From assembly GCA_964419605.1 (NCBI GenBank), contig CAYQQM010000019.1, positions 1 to 64,000 of the forward strand: a stretch of DNA of 64,000 nt, read 5' to 3'. The notes beneath the pieces are model-generated. The model did no database searches, had not been told where the DNA came from, and worked only from the letters and a program-made list of their open reading frames with translations. Position numbers and translations under genes: made by a program. Shown in pieces: positions 16,449-25,900 of this stretch (the first letter of the stretch is position 1; each line of letters opens with the position of its first letter). The DNA is from JABFXX01 sp964419605 (GTDB taxonomy: Bacteria; Myxococcota_A; Polyangia; Haliangiales; Haliangiaceae).

Positions 16449-17798
16449 GTGGATCTGTCGCGCGATCAGGTCGTCGCGATCACGGCTGACCACGCTTTGA
16501 CCGGCGACCCTGGGGTCGGCGTGCGAGGCCCCACGACCGTCGTAGCTCACAACGGCCTGATCGTCGCCGTCGGTGATCCGCAGTCCACCCCAGTTCCGGC
16601 GGGCGCCGTGCGACTGGACTGGTCGCGGCGTTTGCTCCTGCCAGGTACAGTCAACACGCACAATCACAGCTTTCAGTCCCTGTTGCGCGGCATCGGCGAC
16701 GACCTGCCGTTCCTAACCTGGCGAGATCGCGCCTTGTATCGCTATTCTCCCACGCTATCGCCACGCGACATGGAGACGGCGGCGCTATTCGCATTCGGTG
16801 AAATGCTGCTTCACGGTGTTACGACCGTATGCGACTTTTACTACGTCAACGGCCAGGGCAACGAGCGCGCTGGCGCAACGATTGAGGCCGCTCGTCGGCT
16901 GGGCATTCGCATCGTGCTGGCCCGCTGCTTCTACGACTGGGATGGCGCTCCGGCGATATACCGTGAAACGGTCCCTCAAGCAGTGGCGAACTTCGAGGCC
17001 CTGCGCCACATGTATCGCGATCCAGAAAGGCACCTGGTCACGGTGCAGCCGGCTCCGCACAGCCAGCACGGCGCGACACCAGCGATGATCGAAGCTGGCG
17101 CGGGCTGCGCGGCCGATGCCGGTGTGCCGTGGCACATCCATCTCGCCGAAGAGCGATATCAGGTCGAACAATCGCTGTCCCGCTTTGGCAAGCCGCCGCT
17201 CCACGCGGTCGCCGGGATCGGAGTCGACCTGTCGTCGATAGTCGCCGTCCACGGCTGTTGGTTCGACGAGACCGAGCGAGCCTTACTCGCGGAACACGGT
17301 GGCAGCCTCGCGTATTGTCCAGGCTCAAACATGTTCCTGGGGGACGGCGTAACCGACCTCGTCGACCTCTTGGCCCGAAAGGTTCCGGTCGGGCTCGGCA
17401 CCGACGGTGGCTGCTCCAACAATCGCGTCAGCGTATTCGATGAGATGCGCACCGCCGCGCTGTTGCAAAAAGTCCATCGCTGCGATGGCCAGGCGATCGA
17501 CGCCGAAACGTGTTTTTCGCTCGGGACCCGCACTGCTGGCCAGGTTCTGCGGCTGCCCGTTGGCCGCATCGCCCCCGGGTATCGCTGCGACGCGGTCGCC
17601 GTGGATCTTGGCGATCCGTCGCTTTGGCCCCTGCAAACGCTTGAAAAGAATGTGGTCTATGCACTGTCTTGTCGCGCGATCACCGACGTCGTGGTAGATG
17701 GTGTAGAAGTCGTTTCGGCGCGAGTTCTATGCAATGTCCAACTCGATGAAGTCCAAGCCCGCGTCGCCGAACTCACCCATGGCTGGACCCGCCACTGA
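16449..17798 (+). CDS. Amidohydrolase, aminohydrolase/deaminase of the MtaD/TrzN type
   Basis: A 449-residue metal-dependent hydrolase of the amidohydrolase superfamily, close to the group deaminating 5-methylthioadenosine/S-adenosylhomocysteine, guanine or 8-oxoguanine. Metal and catalytic residues are visible: HNHSFQS (His pair near residue 70), HIHLAEE about 235, VHGCWF about 270 and GTDGGCSN about 315. The start is GTG at 16449. It heads a run of plus-strand genes, and the next gene overlaps its end by 20 bp. The exact substrate cannot be read. Confidence 0.87.
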   Translation: MDLSRDQVVAITADHALTGDPGVGVRGPTTVVAHNGLIVAVGDPQSTPVPAGAVRLDWSRRLLLPGTVNTHNHSFQSLLRGIGDDLPFLTWRDRALYRYSPTLSPRDMETAALFAFGEMLLHGVTTVCDFYYVNGQGNERAGATIEAARRLGIRIVLARCFYDWDGAPAIYRETVPQAVANFEALRHMYRDPERHLVTVQPAPHSQHGATPAMIEAGAGCAADAGVPWHIHLAEERYQVEQSLSRFGKPPLHAVAGIGVDLSSIVAVHGCWFDETERALLAEHGGSLAYCPGSNMFLGDGVTDLVDLLARKVPVGLGTDGGCSNNRVSVFDEMRTAALLQKVHRCDGQAIDAETCFSLGTRTAGQVLRLPVGRIAPGYRCDAVAVDLGDPSLWPLQTLEKNVVYALSCRAITDVVVDGVEVVSARVLCNVQLDEVQARVAELTHGWTRH

Positions 17799-18321
17799 TG
17801 CCGCAATGGCTGTAAATACCCGCGATACCCCGGGGGGTAACGCTGCGACCGCTTCTCCTCGTCCCCTCGAAGTGCGGCTGGAAGCGTCGCGCCAACGGCT
17901 GATTAGCTGGACCATCTTTGGAACGCTATTCGGCGCGCTCCTCGTTTGGAAGCTCGGAACCGTAGGCGTGTGGGCGGGCTGGGTGCTGATCGCGCTGGGC
18001 TTATTTCGCGGCTATTTGCTCGCAATGACGCTGATCTGCCCTGCGGGAACGATTGAGGTGAGTCAGCATCGCGTCGTGTTGCCGCGAGCCATTCACCGTC
18101 CGAAGCCGATCGAGGTGACCCCTGCGGACGTCACTGCGGCCTATTTCCTACGACGCTCGGTTCCGTGGAATCGCGCTGCACCGGTGTTGGTCGTGGAGCT
18201 GGGAAAACGCGCTCTGTTGTTTCCCCGCGACTGGTTTACAAGTGAAGCCGACCAGCGCCGAGTCATTCACGCGCTGCTCGAATACCGCGGAACCAGTCAA
18301 CCAACGCAAACTCCGGTCTAG
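17779..18321 (+). CDS. Small membrane protein with PH-like C-terminal part
   Basis: About 180 residues. The frame opens at 17734, but ATG at 17779 or 17806 is likelier, since the earlier part lies wholly inside the amidohydrolase gene; I chose 17779. After a disordered N-terminus come two close hydrophobic helices (ISWTIFGTLFGALLVWKLG and VWAGWVLIALGLFRGYLL), then a soluble part with strand-like segments (GTIEVSQHRVVLPRA, APVLVVELGKRALLFPRDWF) resembling the bacterial PH-like membrane proteins. No firm family. It is seven bases upstream of the dipeptidase and probably cotranscribed. Confidence 0.65.
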   Translation: MAGPATDAAMAVNTRDTPGGNAATASPRPLEVRLEASRQRLISWTIFGTLFGALLVWKLGTVGVWAGWVLIALGLFRGYLLAMTLICPAGTIEVSQHRVVLPRAIHRPKPIEVTPADVTAAYFLRRSVPWNRAAPVLVVELGKRALLFPRDWFTSEADQRRVIHALLEYRGTSQPTQTPV

Positions 18322-18327
18322 TACCTC

Positions 18328-19392
18328 ATGTCGCTTTCGCTCGAAGAGGCGCGAGCATTTCACAACGAGATTTGCGTACTCGACCTACACGCCGACACGG
18401 CGAAGCTCATGGATAAGCTCGGCTACGACATCGGCGTTCGCCACGATCGTCCGCTACCGACGGCCGCCAACTTCGTTGGCCATGTCGACGTGCCACGCTT
18501 GCGGGAAGGCGGTGTAGCGAGCCAGTTCTTTGGGTTTTGGACTGCCCCGTTCCCTCAGCGCGGCTGTCTGCGCAGCGTCGGAACGCAGCTCGACTCCCTC
18601 GCTGCAGCCATAGCGGCCTACCCGACCGACCTCGCGTGGGTCCGAACCGGCGCAGACGTCGTCGCGGCAAAGGCCGCTGGCAAGATCGGGGTCCTCGGAG
18701 GTATCGAAGGCGGGCAAGCGCTCGAAGATCAGGTCGAGTCGATCGAAGCCTTGTCTCGCCGGGGCGTGCGGTACCTCGGGCTGCTGCACTTTTCGCGCAA
18801 CGCGATCGGCAGCCCTGCCAAAGGCCGCGGCGCCGATCCCACACAAGGGATCACAGAATTTGGTCGCGACGTGATCCGCGAGTGCGAACGCACCGGAGTC
18901 GTCGTCGATTTGGCGCACATTAATCGACGAGGCTTCATGGACGCAATCGAGGTGGCGACGTTACCGGTCATTGTCTCGCATACCGGGGTGGCGGGCGTTC
19001 ACGAGCACTGGCGCAATATCGACGACGACCAAATCCGCGCCGTGGCGCGCAGCGGAGGCTGCGTTGGAATCATTTTTGCGCGCCGCTACCTAGGCTCGAC
19101 CTCGCTCGAAGCGGTCGTCGATCATCTCGAGCACGTCATCGATGTCGCGGGCGAAGATGCGCCTGCGCTGGGCAGTGACTTCGACGGGTTTGTGGTGCCC
19201 CCGATTGGACTGGAAGATGTCGCCGCTCTGCCGAATTTGACCGCGGCGATGTCCCAGCGAGGCATGTCGCTCCGCTTGCTCGAAAAAGTCCTTGGCGGCA
19301 ACGCGCTTCGCGTTCTCGACGCCGTGCCCGCATGGGGAACGCTGCCTACGCCGGGGCGGACTTCTACCCCAGAAGCTCGAGGTGACCGGTGA
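18328..19392 (+). CDS. Membrane dipeptidase (renal dipeptidase, peptidase family M19)
   Basis: A 354-residue zinc-dependent dipeptidase of family M19, hydrolysing dipeptides including D-amino-acid-containing ones. Family motifs appear in order: LDLHADTAK (metal His/Asp near residue 20), GGIEGGQ (the bridging Glu about 130), YLGLLHFSRN about 150, VVVDLAHINRRG about 195, VIVSHTGVAGVH about 215, ALGSDFDGF about 285 and LGGNALRVLD at the end. It is in the middle of the plus-strand gene run; the next gene starts with a four-base overlap (GTGA). Confidence 0.92.
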   Translation: MSLSLEEARAFHNEICVLDLHADTAKLMDKLGYDIGVRHDRPLPTAANFVGHVDVPRLREGGVASQFFGFWTAPFPQRGCLRSVGTQLDSLAAAIAAYPTDLAWVRTGADVVAAKAAGKIGVLGGIEGGQALEDQVESIEALSRRGVRYLGLLHFSRNAIGSPAKGRGADPTQGITEFGRDVIRECERTGVVVDLAHINRRGFMDAIEVATLPVIVSHTGVAGVHEHWRNIDDDQIRAVARSGGCVGIIFARRYLGSTSLEAVVDHLEHVIDVAGEDAPALGSDFDGFVVPPIGLEDVAALPNLTAAMSQRGMSLRLLEKVLGGNALRVLDAVPAWGTLPTPGRTSTPEARGDR

Positions 19393-19859
19393 CCATGTGG
19401 CCTCGCGTTCGCTACGGAATGGTCCTCGTCGGGCTATGTGCCCTAGCGACGTTTCCCACCGCCCAGCGGTCGTGCACCGCGAAGAACCGCGCTCGCGAGG
19501 CCACGAACCTACTGACGGTGCTCGCGGACCGAATCGAAGACCACGTTAGGTCCACAGGCCGCATGCCTCCACGAGCCGCGCCGCGTACTCCGATTGTTCC
19601 GTGTTGCCTACGCGGTGGAACCTGTACGAGCGACGCAACCATGTGGAACGCGAATGCCTGGCGGGATCTGGAATTTTGGATCGAAGGCAAGTTTCGATAT
19701 ACGTACGAATATCGCCCGGACCCAAGCGGACGCTCTGCCATCGTTCAAGCATCGGGCGACCTCAACTGCGATGGCAAGACGTCTCTGTACGAACTCAAGC
19801 TTCGGATCAGCGGCAACGCAGTCGAGCGGACCTGGTCTCGCAGGGATCCATATGAGTAG
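19389..19859 (+). CDS. Exported pilin-like protein
   Basis: A 156-residue protein with GTG start at 19389 overlapping the previous stop; GAGG sits six bases upstream. There is one N-terminal hydrophobic segment (MVLVGLCALATFP), but no type IV pilin prepilin site (no G-FTLIE-like junction). The soluble part resembles pilin globular heads in delta-proteobacterial/myxobacterial proteins: APRTPIVPCC, a CTSDATMW turn, FRYTYEYRPD and QASGDLNCDGKTS, the last looking like a calcium-binding turn. Next comes a cytochrome c gene with an eight-base overlap. Function unknown; exported or periplasmic is likely. Confidence 0.6.
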   Translation: MTMWPRVRYGMVLVGLCALATFPTAQRSCTAKNRAREATNLLTVLADRIEDHVRSTGRMPPRAAPRTPIVPCCLRGGTCTSDATMWNANAWRDLEFWIEGKFRYTYEYRPDPSGRSAIVQASGDLNCDGKTSLYELKLRISGNAVERTWSRRDPYE

Positions 19860-20328
19860 AATGTTTGCCCACATGACCTGGTCCTGGAAATTCGCTGTCA
19901 TCGTCGCGCTCGGCGTACCCGTGTCGTGCAGCAAGAACAACGAACCGCCACCCGCTTCGACCGGTGGTTTCGGCGCGCAACAAGAGACCGGGCCAGGTCG
20001 TAACCCCCTTGGCACGAGCAAGACTCCGCTGCAAACTGCCAGGGCACTCTATGCAACGCTTTGTGTAAGCTGCCACGGCCCGGAAGGTCGCGGCGATGGT
20101 CCAATGGCGAGCCAGCTGGACCCCAAACCGCGCAATTATGCGGACCCAGTGTGGCAGACCAGCATCAGCGACGACGAAATCAAGGCCATCATCGTGAAAG
20201 GCGGAACCGGCGTGGGCAAGAGCAAGTGGATGCCCGGGCAGCCCCAACTCGAGGGCGACCCTCAGCTCGACGCACTCGTTCAGGTGATCCGTGGGTTCGG
20301 CAAGTCTTCGTCGGGAACGGAGCCCTAA
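19852..20328 (+). CDS. Cytochrome c lipoprotein
   Basis: A 158-residue lipoprotein cytochrome c that carries electrons outside the cytoplasmic membrane. ATG at 19852 overlaps the previous gene by eight bases and is followed by a hydrophobic signal ending in VPVSC (lipobox Cys26). The haem site is CVSCH at 71-75, followed by GPEGRGDGPMA as in class I monohaem cytochromes that accept electrons from oxidases or dehydrogenases. KWMPGQPQL further on supplies the methionine ligand. The gene ends one base before the GTG of the propeller protein, so expression is probably coupled. Confidence 0.88.
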   Translation: MSRMFAHMTWSWKFAVIVALGVPVSCSKNNEPPPASTGGFGAQQETGPGRNPLGTSKTPLQTARALYATLCVSCHGPEGRGDGPMASQLDPKPRNYADPVWQTSISDDEIKAIIVKGGTGVGKSKWMPGQPQLEGDPQLDALVQVIRGFGKSSSGTEP

Positions 20329-20329
20329 C

Positions 20330-21934
20330 GTGCGGTCGCTGACGACGGGTCCCGACGGAGAGTGGGTACTTGCGCGCTCCGGCCGCCAGGTAGCACTCCT
20401 TCCCGCGGGCAAAGCGCCCGCGCTGGGCAAGCTCATCGTTGATACAGAGGATGTCGACCTCGCAATTGTGAATGGCCCCCCCAATGTCGTCGTAGCAGCA
20501 ACGCGCGGCAGCGGTTCAACCCGGGTATCACTTCATTTGCCACCCGAACTAGACTCCGCGACGACACTCGAACTACCCACGGTCTCGCACATCGCGACCA
20601 CATGCCCTGGTCGAGTCGTGATGGTGTCCGCAGACCACCGCGAAATGACGATCATCCGCGCCGCGGGGCGCGGATTGTCAGCGCACGCCGTCGATTTGCA
20701 GCGCAAGACAGTGGATTTCGTCGTTGGTCTCGAGCGCAACCAACTTATTGTGAGCCTGCAGGGCAGACTAGAAGTGTGGGATGCGGTTTCGGGCCGCCCG
20801 CTTCGCAAACTTGCGCTCGACGTCCCACCAGCACCGCGAACGATCGGACTCGCAGCCGGCAACCTATGGGCGATTCGATCCGGAAGCGACGAAGTATTGG
20901 CTTACCGGCTATCCGATGGCAGGCCGTTCCAGCACTTCGTGCGCGCACAAATCGATGGAGTGGTGAGTCATCCCAACTCGCCAGTCATCGTGTTCATCAC
21001 TCCGCGCGGGCTGATTCGCCTCCACTGCTTTGCCCACAGCGTATTGCCCATTGAGTGCCCGTGGCAACCCGAGTCTCCAGTCCCGCTCGCACAGCTAGTT
21101 GGCGCCGACGACATTACGCTGCTTGGCTGGCCAGAGCAGGTAGGCGAACCATGGCGGGTCTCCATCACGGGTGCCACGCCGATCCCCCAGGGCAGCTCAT
21201 CCACCGCTTCAACTGCGACTGCCGGTCCTACAGAACCGATCGTTGCCGTCCATGGACGCTCGTCTGCTACTGGCGCGCCGCCGAGCCTCAGCGAATGGCG
21301 GCAAGAGCTGGTCGCCTTTGCTCAAGAAGCGGTGCGAGGCACAACGAGCGCGTTGCCTCCGGTCGCTGTTGATACCGAGCTCAGCGAGCTTGGCCAACGC
21401 TTGGGGCTTAGCGCTCCCGCTCGCCGCGCGATGATCGCAATGTATTCGCTCTACTTGATCGGAGAGCCGATGGTGGCCATCGCCGCTCTGGCGCGTATCC
21501 TCGGCGATTGGGCCGAACCACTGGGTAAAGGCCAACTTGAGCAAGTAGCCATGCTTCATCGCAGCAACGGCAAGCTGGGGCTCGCTCCGCAAGTGACCGA
21601 TGCTCTCGACGGTCGAGCACCGAGCGAGATCCGCTTGGTCGGTGGACCGGCCACGGTGCCACGAAGTGACCTGTTTCAAATCGCGCGAAATGGCCGCGTC
21701 GACAGCACGCTTGAGTCCGCACTCGTCGCTCAGCTGAAGCGCATCGCCGTCATCGAATCCTCACGCGTCGCGGCGGCCCTACTGGAGGCGCGGCTGCACG
21801 GCGCCACGGCGGTGGCCCGCACGATACCAACCGAACGTCCACGACCATGGCCGCTCGGAGCCGGTCTGGTGGTGATCGTGGATAGCCTTACGCAGCAGGG
21901 CTGGCTCGCTGCCGCCCCAGACATCGGCCTATAG
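20330..21934 (+). CDS. Beta-propeller-like protein of unknown function
   Basis: About 534 residues from GTG at 20330, one base after the cytochrome stop; an earlier in-frame ATG lies inside the cytochrome gene. The first 300 residues are made of repeated short strands of WD/YVTN-propeller type (GEWVLARSGRQVALLP, VVMVSADHREMTIIR, LIVSLQGRLEVWDAVSGRPL). The rest is helical (residues about 330-530). No signal peptide is visible. The gene's end overlaps the convergent SPOR gene by six bases. It closes a six-gene plus-strand run beginning at 16449. Function unassigned. Confidence 0.62.
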   Translation: MRSLTTGPDGEWVLARSGRQVALLPAGKAPALGKLIVDTEDVDLAIVNGPPNVVVAATRGSGSTRVSLHLPPELDSATTLELPTVSHIATTCPGRVVMVSADHREMTIIRAAGRGLSAHAVDLQRKTVDFVVGLERNQLIVSLQGRLEVWDAVSGRPLRKLALDVPPAPRTIGLAAGNLWAIRSGSDEVLAYRLSDGRPFQHFVRAQIDGVVSHPNSPVIVFITPRGLIRLHCFAHSVLPIECPWQPESPVPLAQLVGADDITLLGWPEQVGEPWRVSITGATPIPQGSSSTASTATAGPTEPIVAVHGRSSATGAPPSLSEWRQELVAFAQEAVRGTTSALPPVAVDTELSELGQRLGLSAPARRAMIAMYSLYLIGEPMVAIAALARILGDWAEPLGKGQLEQVAMLHRSNGKLGLAPQVTDALDGRAPSEIRLVGGPATVPRSDLFQIARNGRVDSTLESALVAQLKRIAVIESSRVAAALLEARLHGATAVARTIPTERPRPWPLGAGLVVIVDSLTQQGWLAAAPDIGL

Positions 21935-22828
21935 CTTCATCACGGTCGCGGTCTTTTTCATCGCTTTCTCAAGCTCGGCCTTCGCACTGTTCGCCGCGTT
22001 CAGCGAGCGATAGTTGCCGATTCGGACTCGATAGTACGTCTTTCCCGAAACGTCACCCTCGGTGATGTAGGCTCCAAACCCGTTGGCCTTGATTTGTGAC
22101 AGGTACGCTTCCGCTTCGCTTCTGGATTGAAACGAAGATAGCTGAAGCGCAAACTTCGACTTAGTTTCCGGTTTTTTGTCGTCGAATTTCTTATCCTCTG
22201 CCTTCTTGTCCTCGACCTTCTTGTCCTCGACCTTCTTGTCCTCGGCTTTGAGCTCGATCTTCTTGTCCTCGACCTTCTTGTCCTCGACCTTCTTGTCCTC
22301 GGCCTTCTTGTCCTCGACCTTCTTGTCCTCGGCTGTTAGCTCGGACTTCCTATCGTCAGCCTTTTTGAGATCCGCCTTACCGACCTTCTCGGATTTTTTA
22401 CTGTCGCTTTTTTCGTTCGCAGCGTCTTCGCGCTCTGCACCACCTGATACGGAACCGGTGACGTTGCGGTCGCCATGGCTCGCGATCTTGCTTGAACTGC
22501 GAACGTCTCCGCGCTGTTTGCCGATTTGCGCGATGGAACTTTCCAAATGACTAGACGGGGAGTTCGCCCCTCGTAGAGCACCTTGAAACGTGAGACCGGC
22601 TCCGCCGGCGAGGCGATCCAGTGCCGCCAGCGGATCGATCGCCGCCGGAATAGCCGCACGATCGATGTGCGCACGCGCCTCCACTCGCCGCCCAACTACT
22701 ATGCCGAGAACGAATACCAACCCAACGATCACCGAGCCGCCGAAGAACAGATAGAAGATCTGACGACTATCCAGGCTCACCTCCACCTTGTCCTTGTAGA
22801 GCTCGCTCGCAACGCTTGACCGCGACAT
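21929..22828 (-). CDS. Membrane-anchored SPOR-domain protein with Lys/Glu/Asp repeats
   Basis: A 299-residue protein from ATG at 22828; upstream sequence is open in frame but has no coding appearance. One membrane helix lies near residues 19-41 (QIFYLFFGGSVIVGLVFVLGI). A low-complexity linker with many copies of EDKK/VEDKK (about residues 165-220) separates it from a C-terminal SPOR domain (KFALQLSSFQSRSEAEAYL to TATVMKL), which in known proteins binds denuded septal peptidoglycan. So it is likely a division-site or cell-wall protein. The repeat tract is an unstable-looking 15-bp array. Confidence 0.85.
   Translation of the reverse strand: MSRSSVASELYKDKVEVSLDSRQIFYLFFGGSVIVGLVFVLGIVVGRRVEARAHIDRAAIPAAIDPLAALDRLAGGAGLTFQGALRGANSPSSHLESSIAQIGKQRGDVRSSSKIASHGDRNVTGSVSGGAEREDAANEKSDSKKSEKVGKADLKKADDRKSELTAEDKKVEDKKAEDKKVEDKKVEDKKIELKAEDKKVEDKKVEDKKAEDKKFDDKKPETKSKFALQLSSFQSRSEAEAYLSQIKANGFGAYITEGDVSGKTYYRVRIGNYRSLNAANSAKAELEKAMKKTATVMKL
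22189..22333 (-). repeat. 15-bp tandem repeat within SPOR-protein linker
   Basis: About nine imperfect 15-bp units whose minus-strand reading encodes (V/A/I)EDKK steps with one interruption (IELKAEDKK). On the plus strand the units read CTTCTTGTCCTCGAC or close variants. The array is in frame throughout, so copy-number change would lengthen or shorten the linker without shifting the frame. Confidence 0.85.
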
Positions 22829-22950
22829 AGCTATAGCTTGGCGAAATTCACGCCCACTTGGCAACAATCTGGCAGCCGGGGAGCTGCACTCTACTCGGCT
22901 GCCCCCTCCCACAGCGGTCAACGGGTCCGGCGAAGGCACTGGTTGTGCTA

Positions 22951-25900
22951 CTACTGCAGAACGTTAATCACACTGACCGACTGCGACTCAACCCGATACA
23001 CGCGTCCCTTGGTCGAGAGCGAGGTCGAGGTCGACGACAACACATCTCCCTCGTCCAGAACCCAAATGCTCTGACCCGGGCCGCGGCTCACCTTCGTGGG
23101 CAGGGCCGGCCGAATACCGATAACGAACGGATTGAAGCCAGCGGTAATGCGCACCGACGTTTGTTGCAGCGGCGCGACGACCGGAATCTTTCCGAGACTA
23201 CCCGATCGGTCGCCGATGCAGCGGGCGTCTCCTGGGTATGTCGGATCAACGATGGTCAACGTAAGCCCGGGATTGCGGAACTTGATCGCGTCGGCGCTCC
23301 GGGTCACGGTTACCGTGGGCGTTGCGTCCAGCGTGCAAGATCCGGCAACGTAGTTTGGTTGACTCTCCACCTCGTCCGCCTGAAGCGAGCACGGATTCGG
23401 CTCAAACGTTCCATCTGCTCGTCTCCCCGTTCGGGGATCCGCCGCGGGGTCGCAGGGAGGAGCGCGAAGCGGCAATCTCCCGACAAGTAGCGGGTTGGCG
23501 CTCGGATCGGCTACACAGCGACCCTGCGAGTCCTCGACGATGGAATGATAAAATCCCGAGCGGGTTCCAACAACGGCAAACGCTCCACCAACGCGAAGCT
23601 CATAGCGCTGCGGCGCGCTGACACAAGCCTGGGGGGGAACTACTCCCTCCATGCACATCCCCTTCGAACATACCGTGCCAGTATCGCAGTCCGCGTCGGC
23701 ATTGCACGTCTGAATACACCGCTTGAGCGGCTGCGTTCCAGAAGCGTCGAGTTCGGGACTTCGTTGGTCGTCGACCGCACACGTATAGCGGTGCGTGTCT
23801 GGGGGAGTGGTGTCCGCGGAGGGGTGGGCCGAACCCGCGTTTTGCAGCGCATAATTCGCTAGCCGTTGACACTGGTCGTCGCTTGTACAGCCATCGATGG
23901 GGGTCGTGCGCAGGACATGCTTACGCGGCAGCAGCTGAAGCGCCCCGCTTGACGTCTTGCCCACTGTGTACCGACGCAGAGACGTGAGGAATGGCTTGCA
24001 CGCGTTCGCCAACCGATCCGCTTCGTTTTTCAACATGCACGCGCCAAGCCCGGCCACCTGACTATTGGGATGAACGAAACACGTGTAGCCAAGCGGACAG
24101 TCTACGTTGCCCAAGGAGGGGTCGCAGCCGCGCAGCTGAACGATGTCGTACGGCTGGATCCCGGCGTCGCAGTACGGTCGGCTTTGGTCGACCAACCGCA
24201 ACCCGCTGCCGTCGACGAACATCTGGCTGGTTCTGACCGCGGGTCCGTCCACCGATGTCGACGCATCGTCGATCGAGACCGAACCCTCCCACGTCATTGT
24301 CCAAACTTCATCGCTCCGCAACCCGCGCCAGTCTGGGAATACGCTGTCCCGCACCGCGATCGGCGCCGCAAACGCCAGTTCGCTAACCACGCGATTGCCC
24401 GTATACCCCGTGCATTGGACCTGGCGAATACTCGGCAGCGCACCCAGCTTTTCAGCTGCCAACGTCCCAGCAGGAACCCTGCGGGTCGGAGAACCAACGA
24501 GCCGCGGCCCACCCGAATTGCCCCCGGCTGCGTCTGGATCTGGACCATCGGTGTCGCACACCGGGACCTGAACGTTATCGACCAGCGTCTCCGCCAGACT
24601 GCCGCGCTTCGGCAGGCCATCGCGCAATTGATGCGCAATGTCCAGAGGAATCGGAGTCGCGATCGGATTGTTAACGTCGACGAAGTCGTCAAAATCGTCG
24701 TCGTCGATGTTGAGCACGTAGGTAGCGCCGTTGGCCGCCGTAATCACACCAAAGTACCCAATCATGCGCGATGGAGTGCCGGGAAGGCGATCGTCGCCGG
24801 AGAGTTCTGGGATGCGAAATACGTTGATCGAGGTCGGAATCGCATTCGAGGGTAGCTCGATACCCGGGCCTTTGGCACCAGCGCGCCGCGGCCGCGCCGG
24901 ATCGCCGACCGGAATACACGACAACCGCTTCACGGTTTTCTCGTCGTGGAGATAACGCGGATCGACCTGTGCGTCGCACTCCGTGTTGACGACATTGAAG
25001 ACATTGGCGACGCGAATCGTATTATCAGTCGCGATCGCGTACAGAAACTGCGCCTTGCTGCCGAGTGCCGATTCGTCGTTGATAAATCCCTCACGACCTC
25101 CCATACCGATGCTAGGCGATACAACGACGTCGGTCACTCCGAGTTTTCCGGTCGAGTCCGAAAGCACTACGTTGGACAGCGACATCGGCCGATAGTCGAG
25201 TCCAAGCTCAACCATGGTAACCACGTGAGAATTTTTTGAACCGATCGCCAGCACGCGGCGGTCTAAAAGTGGATCCGGATCGCGCTCGAGGCTCAAGGCG
25301 ACGGGACGTGGACCTGGACTGTTATCGCCGCCTCCGCCGCACTCATCGGGACAGGCCACATCGCCCCCGACGATCGACGCGACACCGGCAGCGTCGTACT
25401 TCACCCCGGTCACGATCTTGCCGGTTGCAGCGTCGACTCCAGCGACGAGATGACAACCAGGATAAGCCACGTAGACCAATCCCGTGGGCTGTGCCGAACA
25501 TGCTTGCCCAATCGTGCCACTTGGAGGCTCCGCGACCATCGCAGCGGGCTTCGCTCTCAACGGCACACCTGCGGAATTGACGATATCGATACGATTGACT
25601 TCTACGTGCCGATCAGCGGCAAGTGCGGCCGCCGGATTGTTCGCGTACGTCAGTGCCGAGTTGATATCGACCACCGACATGTCGCACGTTCCCGCGTTAA
25701 CGGTCAGCTCATAGCAACCGCGGCTATCGGTGGCAATCGCAACCGGATCTTCGCCCACCGTAATGGCATTTTTTCCCGGTGTTAGCGGATCCGCGTCGAG
25801 GACGCGAACGTCGCCCGAGGTCAGAACTGAAGGCGCCACCGCGGGCCACGATGCCACGGCAAGCGTCCCAGGAGCGGACTGCAGGATGAACGCGTAGTAC

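Noticed and set aside
22176..22550. Plus-strand frame with repeated FLSSTFLSSAFLSS
   Set aside because: It is the antisense reading of the EDKK repeat tract in the SPOR gene.
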